A DNA stretch of 64,000 bases. It comes from Erythroxylum novogranatense (taxonomy: Eukaryota > Streptophyta > Magnoliopsida > Malpighiales > Erythroxylaceae). Below the pieces are notes generated by a model. That model saw nothing but the letters and a program-made list of their open reading frames with translations, ran no database searches and was not told the DNA's origin. Below, one piece after another: positions 35,880 to 46,903 of the stretch (positions are counted from its first letter, which is position 1; each line of letters opens with the position of its first letter). The position numbers were made by a program, and so were the translations under genes. The stretch covers positions 17,249,372-17,313,371 of the forward strand of contig CM057230.1 of assembly GCA_029891385.1 (NCBI GenBank). Direction: 5' to 3'.

Positions 35880-36803
35880 TTAGAGAACAAGATCTTCATC
35901 CATGGAAACAATGTTAGCGACATTGTCAGTCTCTCCATTAACTGACCCAGAGCCTCTTGCCGAGCCCGCTCTACCTCTCGGACAATTTTTCTTCACATGC
36001 CCAGATTGTTCACAATTTCAGCATACTACATTTTTCTTTATGGAGTTCTTCTTCCGATATCTAGCTACCATCAAAGCTGATTTTTCAGGAACATTTCTAC
36101 CACCCAGTCTTCTCTCTTTTGAAAAGAGTTTTCTGACAACTTCAGAAAAAATTATCTTCTCCTTCACATGAATCAAAATCGGTTTCATGTGTTCATATGA
36201 AGGTGGAAGAGACCAGATGAGTCTCAAAGCTTGATCCTCATTATCTATACGAACTCCAATTGCCTCCAGTTCAGAGACAATCCCATTAAGAACACTTAAA
36301 TGATCTGAAATTGTAGTACCTTCCTTTATCTGCAGTGTATGAAACTGCTCCTTTAGGTACACCCGATTTGAGACACCCTTTGTTTGATACAACTTCTCGA
36401 GCTTTTCCCAGAGTTCCTTTGTTGTAGATATTCCATGCACATTCGCCAGAACATTCTTTGCCAAACACAATCATATCCCACTGGCTGCTCTTAAATCCAG
36501 ATCCTCCCAATCTTCATCGCTCATACTAGATTTGCTTGTACTGTTATCAGGGATCTGTCTGCCTTTCAATGCCTTGTGTAACCCCGACTGAATCAAAATA
36601 TCCCTGACTTGTACTTTCCATAAGCCAAAATTGATTCTTCCGTCGAATTTCTCCACCTCAAATCTAAGAGAATTCGTAGCCTTATTTCCTGATTTTTTCT
36701 TGTGCTCTTCTGCCTTGATGAATTTTATCGTAGAAATAAATAGTACACTAGGAAAGTTTCCAGGAAAGAGAGGTGGGTCACAACGGACACTCTTAAATAC
36801 CAA
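35880..36803 (-). pseudogene. Copia-type gag of TR-GAG with two in-frame stops
   Basis: One continuous minus-strand frame encodes a UBN2-type gag: EKFDGRINFGLWKVQVRDIL, STTKELWEKLEKLYQ, RVYLKEQFHTLQIKEG, IVSELEAIGV, RLIWSLPPSYEH. Then comes a zinc knuckle (NCEQSGHVKKNC) and a tail ending in DEDLVL. TGA codons interrupt it at 36473-36471 (where related gags have Arg) and at 36020-36018 (within the knuckle's first Cys pair). There is no frameshift. Both stops could arise by C-to-T change. Gag could once have been supplied for packaging, while pol came from a related element. Confidence 0.8.
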
Positions 36804-36983
36804 GTCTTTCCTTAGTCAAAACTTTCCTAGACATGTACTACCACACTACCACACCAAAACTCCACCGCACTTAATAAACCTTTCTCAAAAAAATCTTTTC
36901 TGATGTGGAAGATTAGTCAAAACTGCGACCACAAAGCATACTTAGAATTTTCAAGAAAAACACACCTTGGATTTGATACCACT

Positions 36984-37387
36984 TGCTAGGAATTTAGACC
37001 TTCCGAACCCACACCCAAGGATATTTAACAGTAAAAAATATCAGAAAATAACAGCACAAGAGAATTTACATGAAAACTCCCAAATCAGAGAAAAAACCAC
37101 GAATACCGAGAAGAAAATTCACTATGTGAATAATTCTTACAATCACACAATTTTTCCTCTCACCCAATCCCCCAATATACCAACACACTCACAAAGAAAT
37201 AAACAAGACAAACTCTTCAACTCTCACCTCAAAAGAGGAATTTAACTAGAGTCAAATTTGTACTACAAATCTTTGACTTTGTTTGGTGCATCAACTAAGG
37301 AAGTAGTCACTTCCTTATATAAGTAAGAGCCTTGCCCTAATTGTTGTCCCCAACCAATATGGGACAACAAAGGAGCCAAACTCAACA
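36984..37387 (-). repeat. 5' LTR of TR-GAG
   Basis: 404 bp from TGCTAGG to CTCAACA on the plus strand, bounded by the primer site inside and TTATT outside. Its U3 (37217-37387) contains GACAACAATTAGGG and a TATATAAG box near 37317-37324. Confidence 0.8.
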
Positions 37388-38809
37388 TTATTGACTTTAG
37401 CGATGTAGAAACTTTAGCTAATGTTTTCAAGTTAATGTTCTAAGTAGTTGTTTAATTTTCACGCAATGTAGTTGTTTCTTCTCGAAGCATATCTGGCTTT
37501 TTCACTTCGAGCAAACTTACTTCAAATTCAATAAGAATGTTAAAAGCATTAAAAGATTATGCCAGGAGCCTCATCAACCTTGAACTGGTCACTCATAATA
37601 TCGAGGATTGGGTTCTACAGAAGACACATTCCGATTCAGACAATGTTGAGTATTCTTTCAAGTCTCCTTTCTCAACTGAAGAAATGCGTGAACTTGACTT
37701 GGCATTAGAGGGTGTCCAGTTTCAGCAACTATATCGTATGCCTTGTTCGGCTTATGCCTCTGATGGTATGAAAGAAGATGAGTATTTTTGCAGTAAAAGA
37801 TTTCCTTTGTGCTATAGTGAGTGGCCTGTGGCGTACATTTTGGCGCAAAAGTGGACCTCTTCCATATTTTATATCTTGCCCACGTCATCCTAGATCGAAT
37901 TTTTATACTGTAGAGAAGGCAATTTCAAGGGGAAGGCTTGAAGAGCTTTGTGGTCTAGCTATAATGTCAAAAACTGAGAGTGACGGGCATGTTTGCTGGG
38001 ATCAAGTGTTGGAGTATACCTTATTTAGATCAAATATATTGTCAGGTTGTGACTTGAAATTATCCTTTAGCAGTATATGTGAAGCCATTTTTTATGGTGT
38101 TCATATACTTATTACCAGGAGTATGAGCAAGTTCAATACATCTAATAGTGATTATGTTTTTATTTTGGTTTTTGATTCCAAATATGCTTTGGTGGTGAAG
38201 CTTGGTGGTGATATTGGCAGACTTGATGTGAACTTGCCAAACCCATACCTTTCAGTGAGTGAATGGATCAAACATCATGTCAATGTTGAAGTTTCATCTG
38301 TTGACCAGGTATGGAATAAGCTAGGTAATGCAAATTGGGGTAACTTAGGAACCTTGTAAATACTTTTGGCAATTTCTATTCCATGGTCCAGTGGAACGAA
38401 CCTTCAAGAAAGTCAGGGCCCGTTTGGTTGAGCTTTTATCACTAGAGCCTTTCTGAGAAGAGCTTTTTTTAAAAGCCAGTTGACTGTTAATTAAAAAAAT
38501 AGCTTTTTAAAAAAAGCTTCATACAGTAGACTGTTTGGCAACATAAAAATAAAAATCACTTTTATTAATTGTAACTATATTTTATTTTATAATAAAATTA
38601 TTTATGCTAAATAATTTTTAAAGTATACCAATATGCAAAGTACCATCATGTAGGAAATAATTTAAAGAGATTTCTCATTTTCTTATAGGAAATAAAATTA
38701 ATATGAAAAATAAATATTAAAGCATGTGAAGAAAGTTAAATAATATTATAATCCAAAAATAAATATTCAAGCTGAAATAGTTAAATGCACAATAAACTAT
38801 GCATTTTAT

Positions 38810-40103
38810 CGTAATACAAGAAGATTGCAATATGTTCCCTCGCATCATTCATCTCGTTATTTTGTGGCTCTTCTAAATGATCTCCTTCAATGTCTTCATT
38901 TTCATTGATTTCTTCATTTGAAGGAAGTAATTCATCATCTTCATCATAGGGAGAAAACTCTTCATCCTTTTGAGCATTTAACCTTATTGTGAATGACCAT
39001 TAAAGCAATCACAATTTTAACTTGCTTTGGAAATGGAAAAGTTGGCATTTGACGCAAAAATTTTCACCTATTTTTCCAAACGCCAAATGTTCTTTCGATT
39101 GTGCATCTTAAAGAAGAATGTGCATAATTGAATATTTCTTTCTTTCCTCTTGGTTGACCAGCGCATCGAAAATCAGGAAGATGATACCTTCCACCTTTGT
39201 ATGGTCTTAAATAACCTTGCATATAAGGATATCCTTCATCTATGAAATAATATTTTCCTACATTCCAAAATAAATAAATAAATAAATAAATAAGCATTTA
39301 GTTATTAAGAATGAATAAAAAAGTATTAAGTTATCCGTCACAAACCTCTAGGTGGATGAGGGAAGTGTAATCTATCATTGCGCAAAACCTCCATAAAAAT
39401 TCGAGCATCATGTGTTGTGCCTTCCCAACCATCCCAAGCAAAAGTGAAGCACATATCAAAATCATATACAACCATTACATTTTGCGTAGGAATGCCTTTT
39501 CTCCCAATATATTTTATTTGGTTGGACCCTGGAACGATAACTGGTATATGTGTTCCATCAATTGCTCCAACACAGTCTTTAAAATAAGGCCAATACCTTC
39601 TATCATCTTTAATTTTGCTTGGAATTTCTCTAAAAGTTTGATCTTTTGGTTTGATGAAATCAATCGACATACGTGAAACAACCTCTAATACTATTCCAAA
39701 CCATCTAGAAATTGTTTCACCTGAATGTTGAAATCTTTGTTGAACCATTCTATTGCAAAGTCCATGAACTAAAGTGATCAAAAAACATAGCTACAGCCTC
39801 TTCTATTGTAACTTCTGTATCTTTCTTTAATCCATATGACTCATTCAACAATTTGCATAATTTGATAAACACATCCTTCTCCATTCTCAATTGTTGATGA
39901 CATCTATCTTTATGACCATTAAGCAACTCCATTACAAACATCCATCCAGTATGAGGGGATGTTCTACATGGTTTTTTCATATAATAGTTAATATGATGGT
40001 TTACGACCATTGCAACTCCAATTTCAACCAATTGTAAAATTTCTTCTTCAATCTCTTCATTATATTCATGATCATTGTCAGAATCATTTTTAGAAGATGA
40101 CAT
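38810..40103 (-). pseudogene. Harbinger transposase (DDE_Tnp_4), two lesions
   Basis: Cuts and joins the element with the Myb-like partner. It starts at 40103 (MSSSKNDSDNDHEYN). The N-terminal region has a helix-turn-helix-like part (MEKDVFIKLCKLLNESYGL). The nuclease core has the first Asp in GAIDGTHIPV, the second in GWEGTTHDARIF, and Glu in RCTIERTFGVWKN. An intron at 39345-39258 (GT-AG) joins PPRG to KYYFIDEGYP. A one-base change in a T run near 39785 shifts the frame, and TGA replaces the expected Trp codon at 39066-39064. Reading then continues (RQMPTFPFPKQVKIVIALMV) to an acidic tail near 38810. The small number of lesions points to fairly recent activity. Confidence 0.85.
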
Positions 40104-40580
40104 CTGTATCAAAATATATAAAAAGATAAATAATAAGTTGATTGTATAACATGATAACATAGCAATAATCATAACACAATAATAATGCAGAACAATTTAA
40201 TTCATAACAACAAAATTCACCAAACAAAAATCCAATATAACACATTAATAGTAGCAAAATCCAAAACAACACATTACAAATAGTCCAATATTAGTAACCA
40301 AGGACATGTCTAATTTATTACAAAAACCACAATCATTTCATTGTCTTAAGCCATTCGATTTGAAGCTTAACTTCCTTAAGCTCAATAAACATCTGTCTAT
40401 TTTCCTTCTTCAAAAATAATTTGGTAGCTAACATAAACAATTCACTTCCCTTTTCTATTTCATTTATACTTTGTAAGATGTTTAGTGCCTCAGCAATGCT
40501 ATAACCAAGTTCATCTCTTTTAATAGAGCTCATTAAAGTTCTAATCTATATTGCATCACATATGCGGTCCAAATTTTGAT

Positions 40581-41330
40581 TTAACTTTTCGGTCCTAGTA
40601 TCATTTTTCTTTCTTTTTTTCCCTTTCCTTTTGTAGAGGTTCCTAGAGTTAGAGTTGATGAACCAATCTCATTATGAATATTTTCAATTTCTGGATTGAC
40701 AACAAAGCCTTCAGAAAGGTTATCGTCAAGATCAATATCAACTAGGCTTTTTCTACACGCCACATCAGCATCATTTAGTACAAAACCTGAAGGAGGTGCC
40801 CAAGCTCCTTCTCCTGTAGCTGCAACATCTTTAAATAAAATATTCAGTTGTTCAATATGTTTCAAACCTTTAGTTCGACATTTGGCAGCCTCAGGATTTT
40901 CCTACAATAATATTGTTTAAGTTATTAAATTGTCAAGTAACATTAGCACAATATAAATCTAAAGCTTAAATGCTTACTTTCAATTTCTTTTCCCACCAAT
41001 CGTCACTTGCATCAATAGTTTGATTAGTAGGGTCCCATCCTAGTCCAGTTTCCTTACCTACTAAATTTGTCCAAAGCCGTCAATCCTTCTTTAATCCATC
41101 CCATTTATTCTTAAATTGTTTGTATTCATAGTTCTTCTTAGTTTCATCAGCAAACTTTCAAACTATATTTTTCCATCCAATCTTGTTAAAGTGACCATTT
41201 GGTCGATTTCCAGCTAATGTCTCTTCCACAAAAATTTTGATTAAATTTCAAGAGTTCTATCATCCCACTTCGCTTTAATCCTTTTTTTCAATTTATCCCC
41301 ATCTTGAATATCTTGGCTTGGTATTGACAT
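40581..41330 (-). pseudogene. Harbinger ORF1, Myb/SANT-like protein, decayed
   Basis: Starts at 41330 (MSIPSQDIQDGDKLKKRIKA). Later frames read FVEETLAGNRPNGHFNKIGW, KNKWDGLKK and LVGKETGLGWDPTNQTID, the plant Myb/SANT-like domain that binds transposon ends. A second exon from about 40900 reads HIEQLNILFKDVAATGEGAW and runs to a stop at 40581. One frameshift near 41240 and two TGA codons interrupt the domain, so this partner looks more damaged than the transposase. Confidence 0.75.
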
Positions 41331-42425
41331 TTTCTATCAACAACAAAATCCCCACTGCATATAACAATGAATTTAACAAGTATAAGGAAATATAAAAGCA
41401 TAACCACAATGACTATGGAAGTTTATACATGTACAGAAATAGAATCAATGTTAAGAGAATCAATGTTAAAAGTTTTACGCATTCTAAATCAATATGTAAG
41501 CAAATATATCAACATATACTTAATTTCAGAAAATTCAGAACACAAGAATATTTTGAACTTACCTTGACAAAAACAAGTAGCACCTCTCCTTTTTTCTTTC
41601 GACTTTCAGTGTTGATAATTGCACCAAAAGTATTTATAATATACTGCACAATATGAATTCACAATGTTATTACATAAAATTTATTGAAAAAAAACACGGA
41701 ATCGTCACAATTGTTAGCTAAAAATGCAGAATCGTCTGCGTTAGTAATAACGTAGCTACACGTCTACGTAAAACGCAGACGTGTCGAATTCTGCATTACG
41801 CAGACGAGTCTGCGTTGCAAACCTTTGTCTGTGTAAAACGCAAACGTTAAGGTCTGATTTTTGGTCTGCGTGAACAACGAAGACCTTCGTCTGCATTTTT
41901 CATGCAGACGATGAAACCCAGCAACAAATAATAACAAACCTGTGAAGCTGTGAGTATCGTAGTGTCATCAAAGTTGGGAGTGATTAGAGATGATAAGAGT
42001 CGTGAGTGTGTGAGTATAAAAGAAAGCCAAAAAGAAAGAGACATATGAAAAATTTTGTTATAAACGTAAGTGACGCGATTTGTATACCCGAATAAGCTGA
42101 AATTTGGAGCTTTTCTTAAAAGCTCCAAATTTTAGCTTCTAAAAAAGTTGTATTTTGGCTTTTAAAAAAGTTATTTCTACTTTAAAAGTGCTTTTGAAAT
42201 TTTCAGCCAAACACTTATTTTTTCCTTAAAATAGCTTTTGCGGTAGAAAAAAGTGTTTTTGGAGCTTCCAAAAGCTGAAACAAACAGGAGCTCAATATCG
42301 ACATTGGCATCAGATCATAGCTTTCGAATTTGGAAGCATAGGGAAGAATGCCACCTTATGGAAAATCAAAATGCACTAGTACCAGTTCAGTAGAAACATC
42401 AAGGAGAGATTGTGGAATTATTCAT

Positions 42426-44050
42426 ATTGATCCAATAATATGGTCACCTTTTCTATTTCATACATCTCAAAATGTGTAGGGATCTATTTCTAGCTTCATT
42501 AGATTGGAAAATTTTCTTATGCAGCACTGGAAACTTGTTTAATTGTCAGCTTTATCTTGTATGTTACTATTGTTGCATATGCATTCACCGGCTATGGGGA
42601 TTAATCTAAGAACTCAAAAGGGCGAATCTTTTAATGGAAGACAAGCTTATAGCTCCCTTAACAAATCAAGTCCTTTTTAACAATCTAAAACAAAGAAATG
42701 CTCATTTCGCCCAAGGATCATCTTAAGATACAATTATAAAAAGCGAAAAAAGCTTACCACTCATCTAATACATAGCCAATGTCGAAATGTGCAACATTAG
42801 ATTCTAATATAACAGATGAAGGCAATTCAATACCATCCCAGCATGTAACTGTTAGAAAGGAAGATAAAGAAAAATGATTAGCAATGTGATACTGAAGAAT
42901 AACAAATGTTGACCAAGGTATTCATTTTGAAACAACAAACAGCAGTTAAGTTAAAAAGACAAATTGACACAAATGGCTGGGGTAGACAGATGGCATTACT
43001 AGTTTGCTCTTGCACATCTCAAGTAGGTATACTTCCTTCCTCTGAGACATCTCTGCTGCAATTTTTAGTATAATCTAGTTTTCTTGCATCCTGCTGATTT
43101 GGTACAAAATTTGAGATACAAATATTTTGTTGCTTATTTGTTGCTAGAACATCACCATTGTCACTATTTATTGCTGATACTTCTCCAATAGTGATATCTA
43201 TAAGGGAGTTATCTCCAACCTTTTGTGCAATCAACATCGAGGATTTCTTGGATGTAGATGGCCCTGCCTCTGAAGAAACATCATTATTATCCAACAACTG
43301 TTCTTTAAGAAGATTCCGAGTGTCTAAAGAATATTTTTTGCTCCTCTTATGTTTTTTCTTCTTTTGTAGTGCCAAGGATGCCCTAAAGAAACTTAAACCA
43401 ACAAAAAGGCTGACAAAGGAATAGAACAATTAAGCTCTTATGTCAATTGATAAAAAGAACTTTCTCCCTGCTTCCATATAAGGAGCAATGATCTTTCTCC
43501 CTACTTCAATATAAGGAGCAATGATTCTAGTCTAAATAGTCAATATGAGACTATACTAAAGTACACAATCAACAACCCATCATACTTAAAACCAACTAAA
43601 AAACAAGAATGGAATAAGTTAAGACTGCTTCTCCAAGAAAATAAGAGGCGTGATAGAATTCCATTCAACATGCATGCAATAAGAAGTCGTTAACCAAAAA
43701 TGTTATTGGTTTAAAAGTAATGTGAAAACCTTAAAGAACTAAAAAAACATATATAAGGAAACAAAAAAAACATGACAATGATGCAAATATTAAAGGCTGA
43801 GTGGTCTAAAAAAACTAAAATGGAAATACTACCAAGAAACAAAACAAGTGAGATTTCAAATCACTCTTAAGATTCCCTTGAAACAATCCAATGCTACAAA
43901 TCAAAAAATTAGACTTAAATATCTAACCTTTTATGTATACACTAATCATTGAAAAGAATATTTCAAAATACTAAAAAAACCTCAACTAAGTACAAAGATA
44001 AATCTTAAAAACTAATTACTCTGTAAATCTGCTTTAGATATTCTTTTTTG
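42426..44050. other. No identified gene; one unknown minus-strand frame
   Basis: Mostly AT-rich. On the minus strand, 43429-43019 holds a 136-codon frame with a hydrophobic start (SFVSLFVGLSFFRASLAL), a Lys-rich run (KKKKHKRSKK) and a Ser-rich middle (SSEAGPSTSKKSSM). I do not recognise it. It might be a single exon or chance. Confidence 0.35.
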
Positions 44051-44099
44051 TCAGCATCTTGAAGAGTGAAAAAATAATCCATATGATTTGGATTATTTA

Positions 44100-46430
44100 C
44101 AAGTTTTATCCCAGCTCTCGTTCAACTTGTGTTAAGAATTTTAGTTTGCTAAGTTCTTCATCTAATTTTAGTCTATTTTTCATATTCCTTCTGATATTGC
44201 CCTATAATAGATTCTACAACTTTAGCCATGTGCTCATTAGATTTCTCAAAACCTTCAGTAAGCTTTTTAGTGATACGTTCCAAACATGAAACTAAATTAT
44301 CAGTGCTCCTCTTTCTTTTGCGATATGTTTTCTTTGAACTTCCTTCACCTTGAGAATTATCCCTGATTGGTTGATCTTTTTTAGGCTCAACATCCTCCTC
44401 CCCATTAGATTCTTCATTTTTTTCATCCAAGTTCTCTTCTTTGTTTATATTTTATAACATATCTGCGGGTGCTTCAACATTTTTTCCTGTAGCTCGATCT
44501 TGTCCCCAAATAATAACTAGTTTATCATAGTAGGGAAATGATCTATTTCTCATAAATGAATTATCCCGATGACTCTACAACAATCACAGTACCAATTATT
44601 ATACAAATATTAATAAAACATTAATATAAAAATAGTGCTAAAAATTATGACATCAATCATTATATATATATATATATAATTTTTAGAAAAACTAAGTAAT
44701 CTAATTTGTACCAACCTTTAGATGTGCACTCCACACGTCAACGTTTGTAGTAATACTTTTTTTTCATCATCCCAACCAAAACTACTTGTTTCTCCACTAT
44801 TTCTCATATCATAAATAGCATGATATTGTTTTTTTCAATAATTTACAACGAGATTCAATATGTGGTTTTTCTTTTAAACTATGCCCTGGTAATTTTTGAT
44901 CTAATATCCTTTCCAGTTCTTTTTTATATCTTTTCCTTAATCCACTGTCATTTTCATCATTAGATTTTCCACTTTCTTTTAGTTTAAGCATGTTTTCCAT
45001 TAACTTTTCATCCTCAACAGTGGTCAAAACATGGTTATTACCTTTGCCTCTGCAAGATTCAATATTACGTTCCATACTTGAAAAAAGTAAATTGATTTTG
45101 ATATAATCAATGCTAAATGCTATAAAAACTATATGCATTTAATTCATAAAATAATTATATATAAGACAACAACTTATATAAATATTAAGTAACATTAAGA
45201 AAACATTAAGAAAATGTAAACTAATCCAATTGATTTAAATAAGGCATATCTTTAACAAAAACATTAAACTACCTAAAGCTACTAAGAATAGAGACCGAAA
45301 AAATTGAAAGTCTATATTTTTATCCATTATTTCTATTTTGCCTTCATTCATCAAACATTTGATTAACTAAAGTTTGTCTCCAATTTGTCCATTCTTCAGA
45401 TGGTTCGACTGAAGTGATCGACTCTCCGTCTAAGTCAAATCCACTTTCACTTTCTTCTTCCTTCTCTTCTGCATCTAAATTAGCTTATGCCGAATCAGTA
45501 GGCATATTTCTTCTTATATGATTGTGAAAAAGACAACAAGTCGTTATAACCTTACTTTGCAATTTGATGGGATATCAATTTGAGTTCCTAATGATATGCC
45601 AATGAACTTTCAACAACCTAAAACATCTTTCAATAACATTTATAGCTGATGAATGTTTCATATTAAACAATTCTTCGGGGTATTTGGTTAACATCCTGGA
45701 GTCCATTCGTTGGGGTGATATCTTTAACTTCGAAATGGTGTGAGAAATCTTTTGATGTTTGTACATCCCACATCCATTAGATAGTAATAACCTAAAATAT
45801 TATTACATTTTAATATTTCACTTTTTATTTTTAATTTACCATCCCTAATTGGTAGTCCATTTCTTTTACTTAATGCATCTCGGAGCACTGTCGCATCTGC
45901 AACTGAACCTTCCCACCTAGGTACAACATAAATAAATTGCATGTCTTGTGAGCATACTCCTAGAACATTTGTAGCTAGGTCACCTATTCTATTTCAATAC
46001 CTAGGCTTGTCAACTTCAAGTACCCTCACTTCTATATACGTACTGCCTAGAGCTCTTAAACAATTCTAAAAAATCAAATTCCATGAATACTTATATCATA
46101 TAATTAAGAAATAAATATATCAATTGATATATTAAATATTAAATATTTATCTTAAACCATTTCTATTTTTCATCTATGGAATTCTGAGGTATGTGTTTAG
46201 GCACTTTAAGTAATTCTCCTTGAAGTATTTAATACTCGTTTAAAATGCTTACTAACTGTTTCTCCTGAGCATAAGAAGTCAATTTTTATCGTACGATTTT
46301 TCTTGTGATGTTCAAGAATGTACAAAAACACTGCTACTTATTCATTTATAGTTATGTTCCTAGTATTTGTTAATCGACCAATAATTCTAAACATATTTAC
46401 TAATCTTCTATATGTGAATGTATCTATACG
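44100..46430 (-). mobile_element. Second PIF/Harbinger element, decayed
   Basis: Minus-strand remnants of the two Harbinger genes, different in sequence from the element at 38416. Transposase pieces: [20 protein letters not shown] near 46310, VPRWEGSVADATVLRDAL (second Asp region) at 45942-45724, and FNMKHSSAINVIERCFRLLK (Glu region) at 45766-45575. A Myb/SANT-like ORF follows at 45075-44173. Many stops and shifts are present. The terminal repeats were not located, so both ends are approximate. Confidence 0.75.
44173..45075 (-). pseudogene. Myb/SANT-like ORF of the second Harbinger
   Basis: Starts at 45075 (MERNIESCRGKGNNHV). It shows TVEDEKLMENMLKLKESGK and LPGHSLKEKPHIESRCKLLK, then, after a one-base shift in an A run near 44835, YHAIYDM and SSFGWDDEKK. 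This is the plant Myb/SANT-like domain of PIF-type elements. A separate Lys/Glu-rich exon (SKKTYRKRKRSTDNLVSCLE and ITKKLTEGFEKSNEHMAKVV) follows at 44430-44173. An intron is likely between the two parts. Confidence 0.7.
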
Positions 46431-46903
46431 CAACTCCAAATGATATGTTGAATCACTAGTATATATCAACTTATGAAGGTATCGGGATCAATCGTATTCA
46501 TTAACAGAGTATGGAGCTTTCAAACAAAATTTTCTATGCTGCAATACTATGACTGAAAGGATATGTAATATGACTCTTAACATATTTAATGTTTTCTTTT
46601 GCATATCCATTAATAAATAAAATAATTTCTTCTTTGCAACCAAATCCATTCTAGCCATTCTCTATCACCTATCAATTAATCAACAAATTTTAAAATAAAA
46701 TTAAAACTTTTTTAATAGAATAAGAAGACAGTACAAATAAGATACTACAACAAAAAGAATAGTTATGTTATGTAGCATATGTATATTCAAGGAAAGATGA
46801 TATAACAGGAGTGAGAAAGAAAACCACAAAGACAAGTAATTGCCATTGAACATAAAGCTAAAACATAATGCCACAACAGTTGATGGTTCCATCAGAACAA
46901 AAT

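Larger units (their letters stand above)
35302..37387 (-). mobile_element. TR-GAG: gag-only non-autonomous LTR retrotransposon
   Basis: A 2086-bp element is flanked by TTATT on both sides (35297-35301 and 37388-37392). The 5' LTR is 36984-37387, then a primer site (TGGTATCAAATCC, 36981-36969), a single gag frame and a purine tract AAAAGGGGGG (35881-35872). The 3' LTR is 35869-35302. There is no protease, integrase or reverse transcriptase, and the gag stop codon (35882-35880) lies against the purine tract, so gag fills the internal region. The last 230 bp of the two LTRs are nearly identical. Their outer (U3) parts are unrelated. Confidence 0.85.
38416..42291 (-). mobile_element. PIF/Harbinger DNA transposon, two ORFs
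   Basis: A 3876-bp element with imperfect inverted ends (GGGCCCGTTTGG at the left; GCTCCTGTTTGT, inverted, at the right). It is flanked by the 3-bp duplication TCA (38413-38415 and 42292-42294). It carries a DDE transposase gene and a Myb/SANT-like ORF, both on the minus strand, the usual Harbinger pair. Removing it with one TCA restores the reading frame of the host gene. Subterminal regions contain AAAAGCT-rich inverted stretches (38440-38530 and 42105-42270). Confidence 0.9.
35240..42425 (+). pseudogene. Conserved plant protein gene broken by two transposons
   Basis: Plus-strand exon pieces lie on both sides of two insertions. Before TR-GAG: TAVNLMEAVI, which continues after it as DFSDVETLANVF in the same frame. 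From 37537: MLKALKDYARSLINLELVTH, MRELDLALEGVQFQQLYRMP, GLWRTFWRKSGPLPYFI, FYTVEKAISRGRLEELCGL, ICEAIFYGVHILITRSMS, VWNKLGNANWGNLGTL. After the Harbinger element at 42292: SISTLASDHSFRIW and NALVPVQ. I recognise this as a conserved plant protein but cannot name it reliably. A one-base insertion in a T run near 37780, a TAA at 38357, a two-base loss near 38375 and a TAG near 42392 show it is dead. Whether the 35240 piece belongs to the same gene is inferred. Confidence 0.65.
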
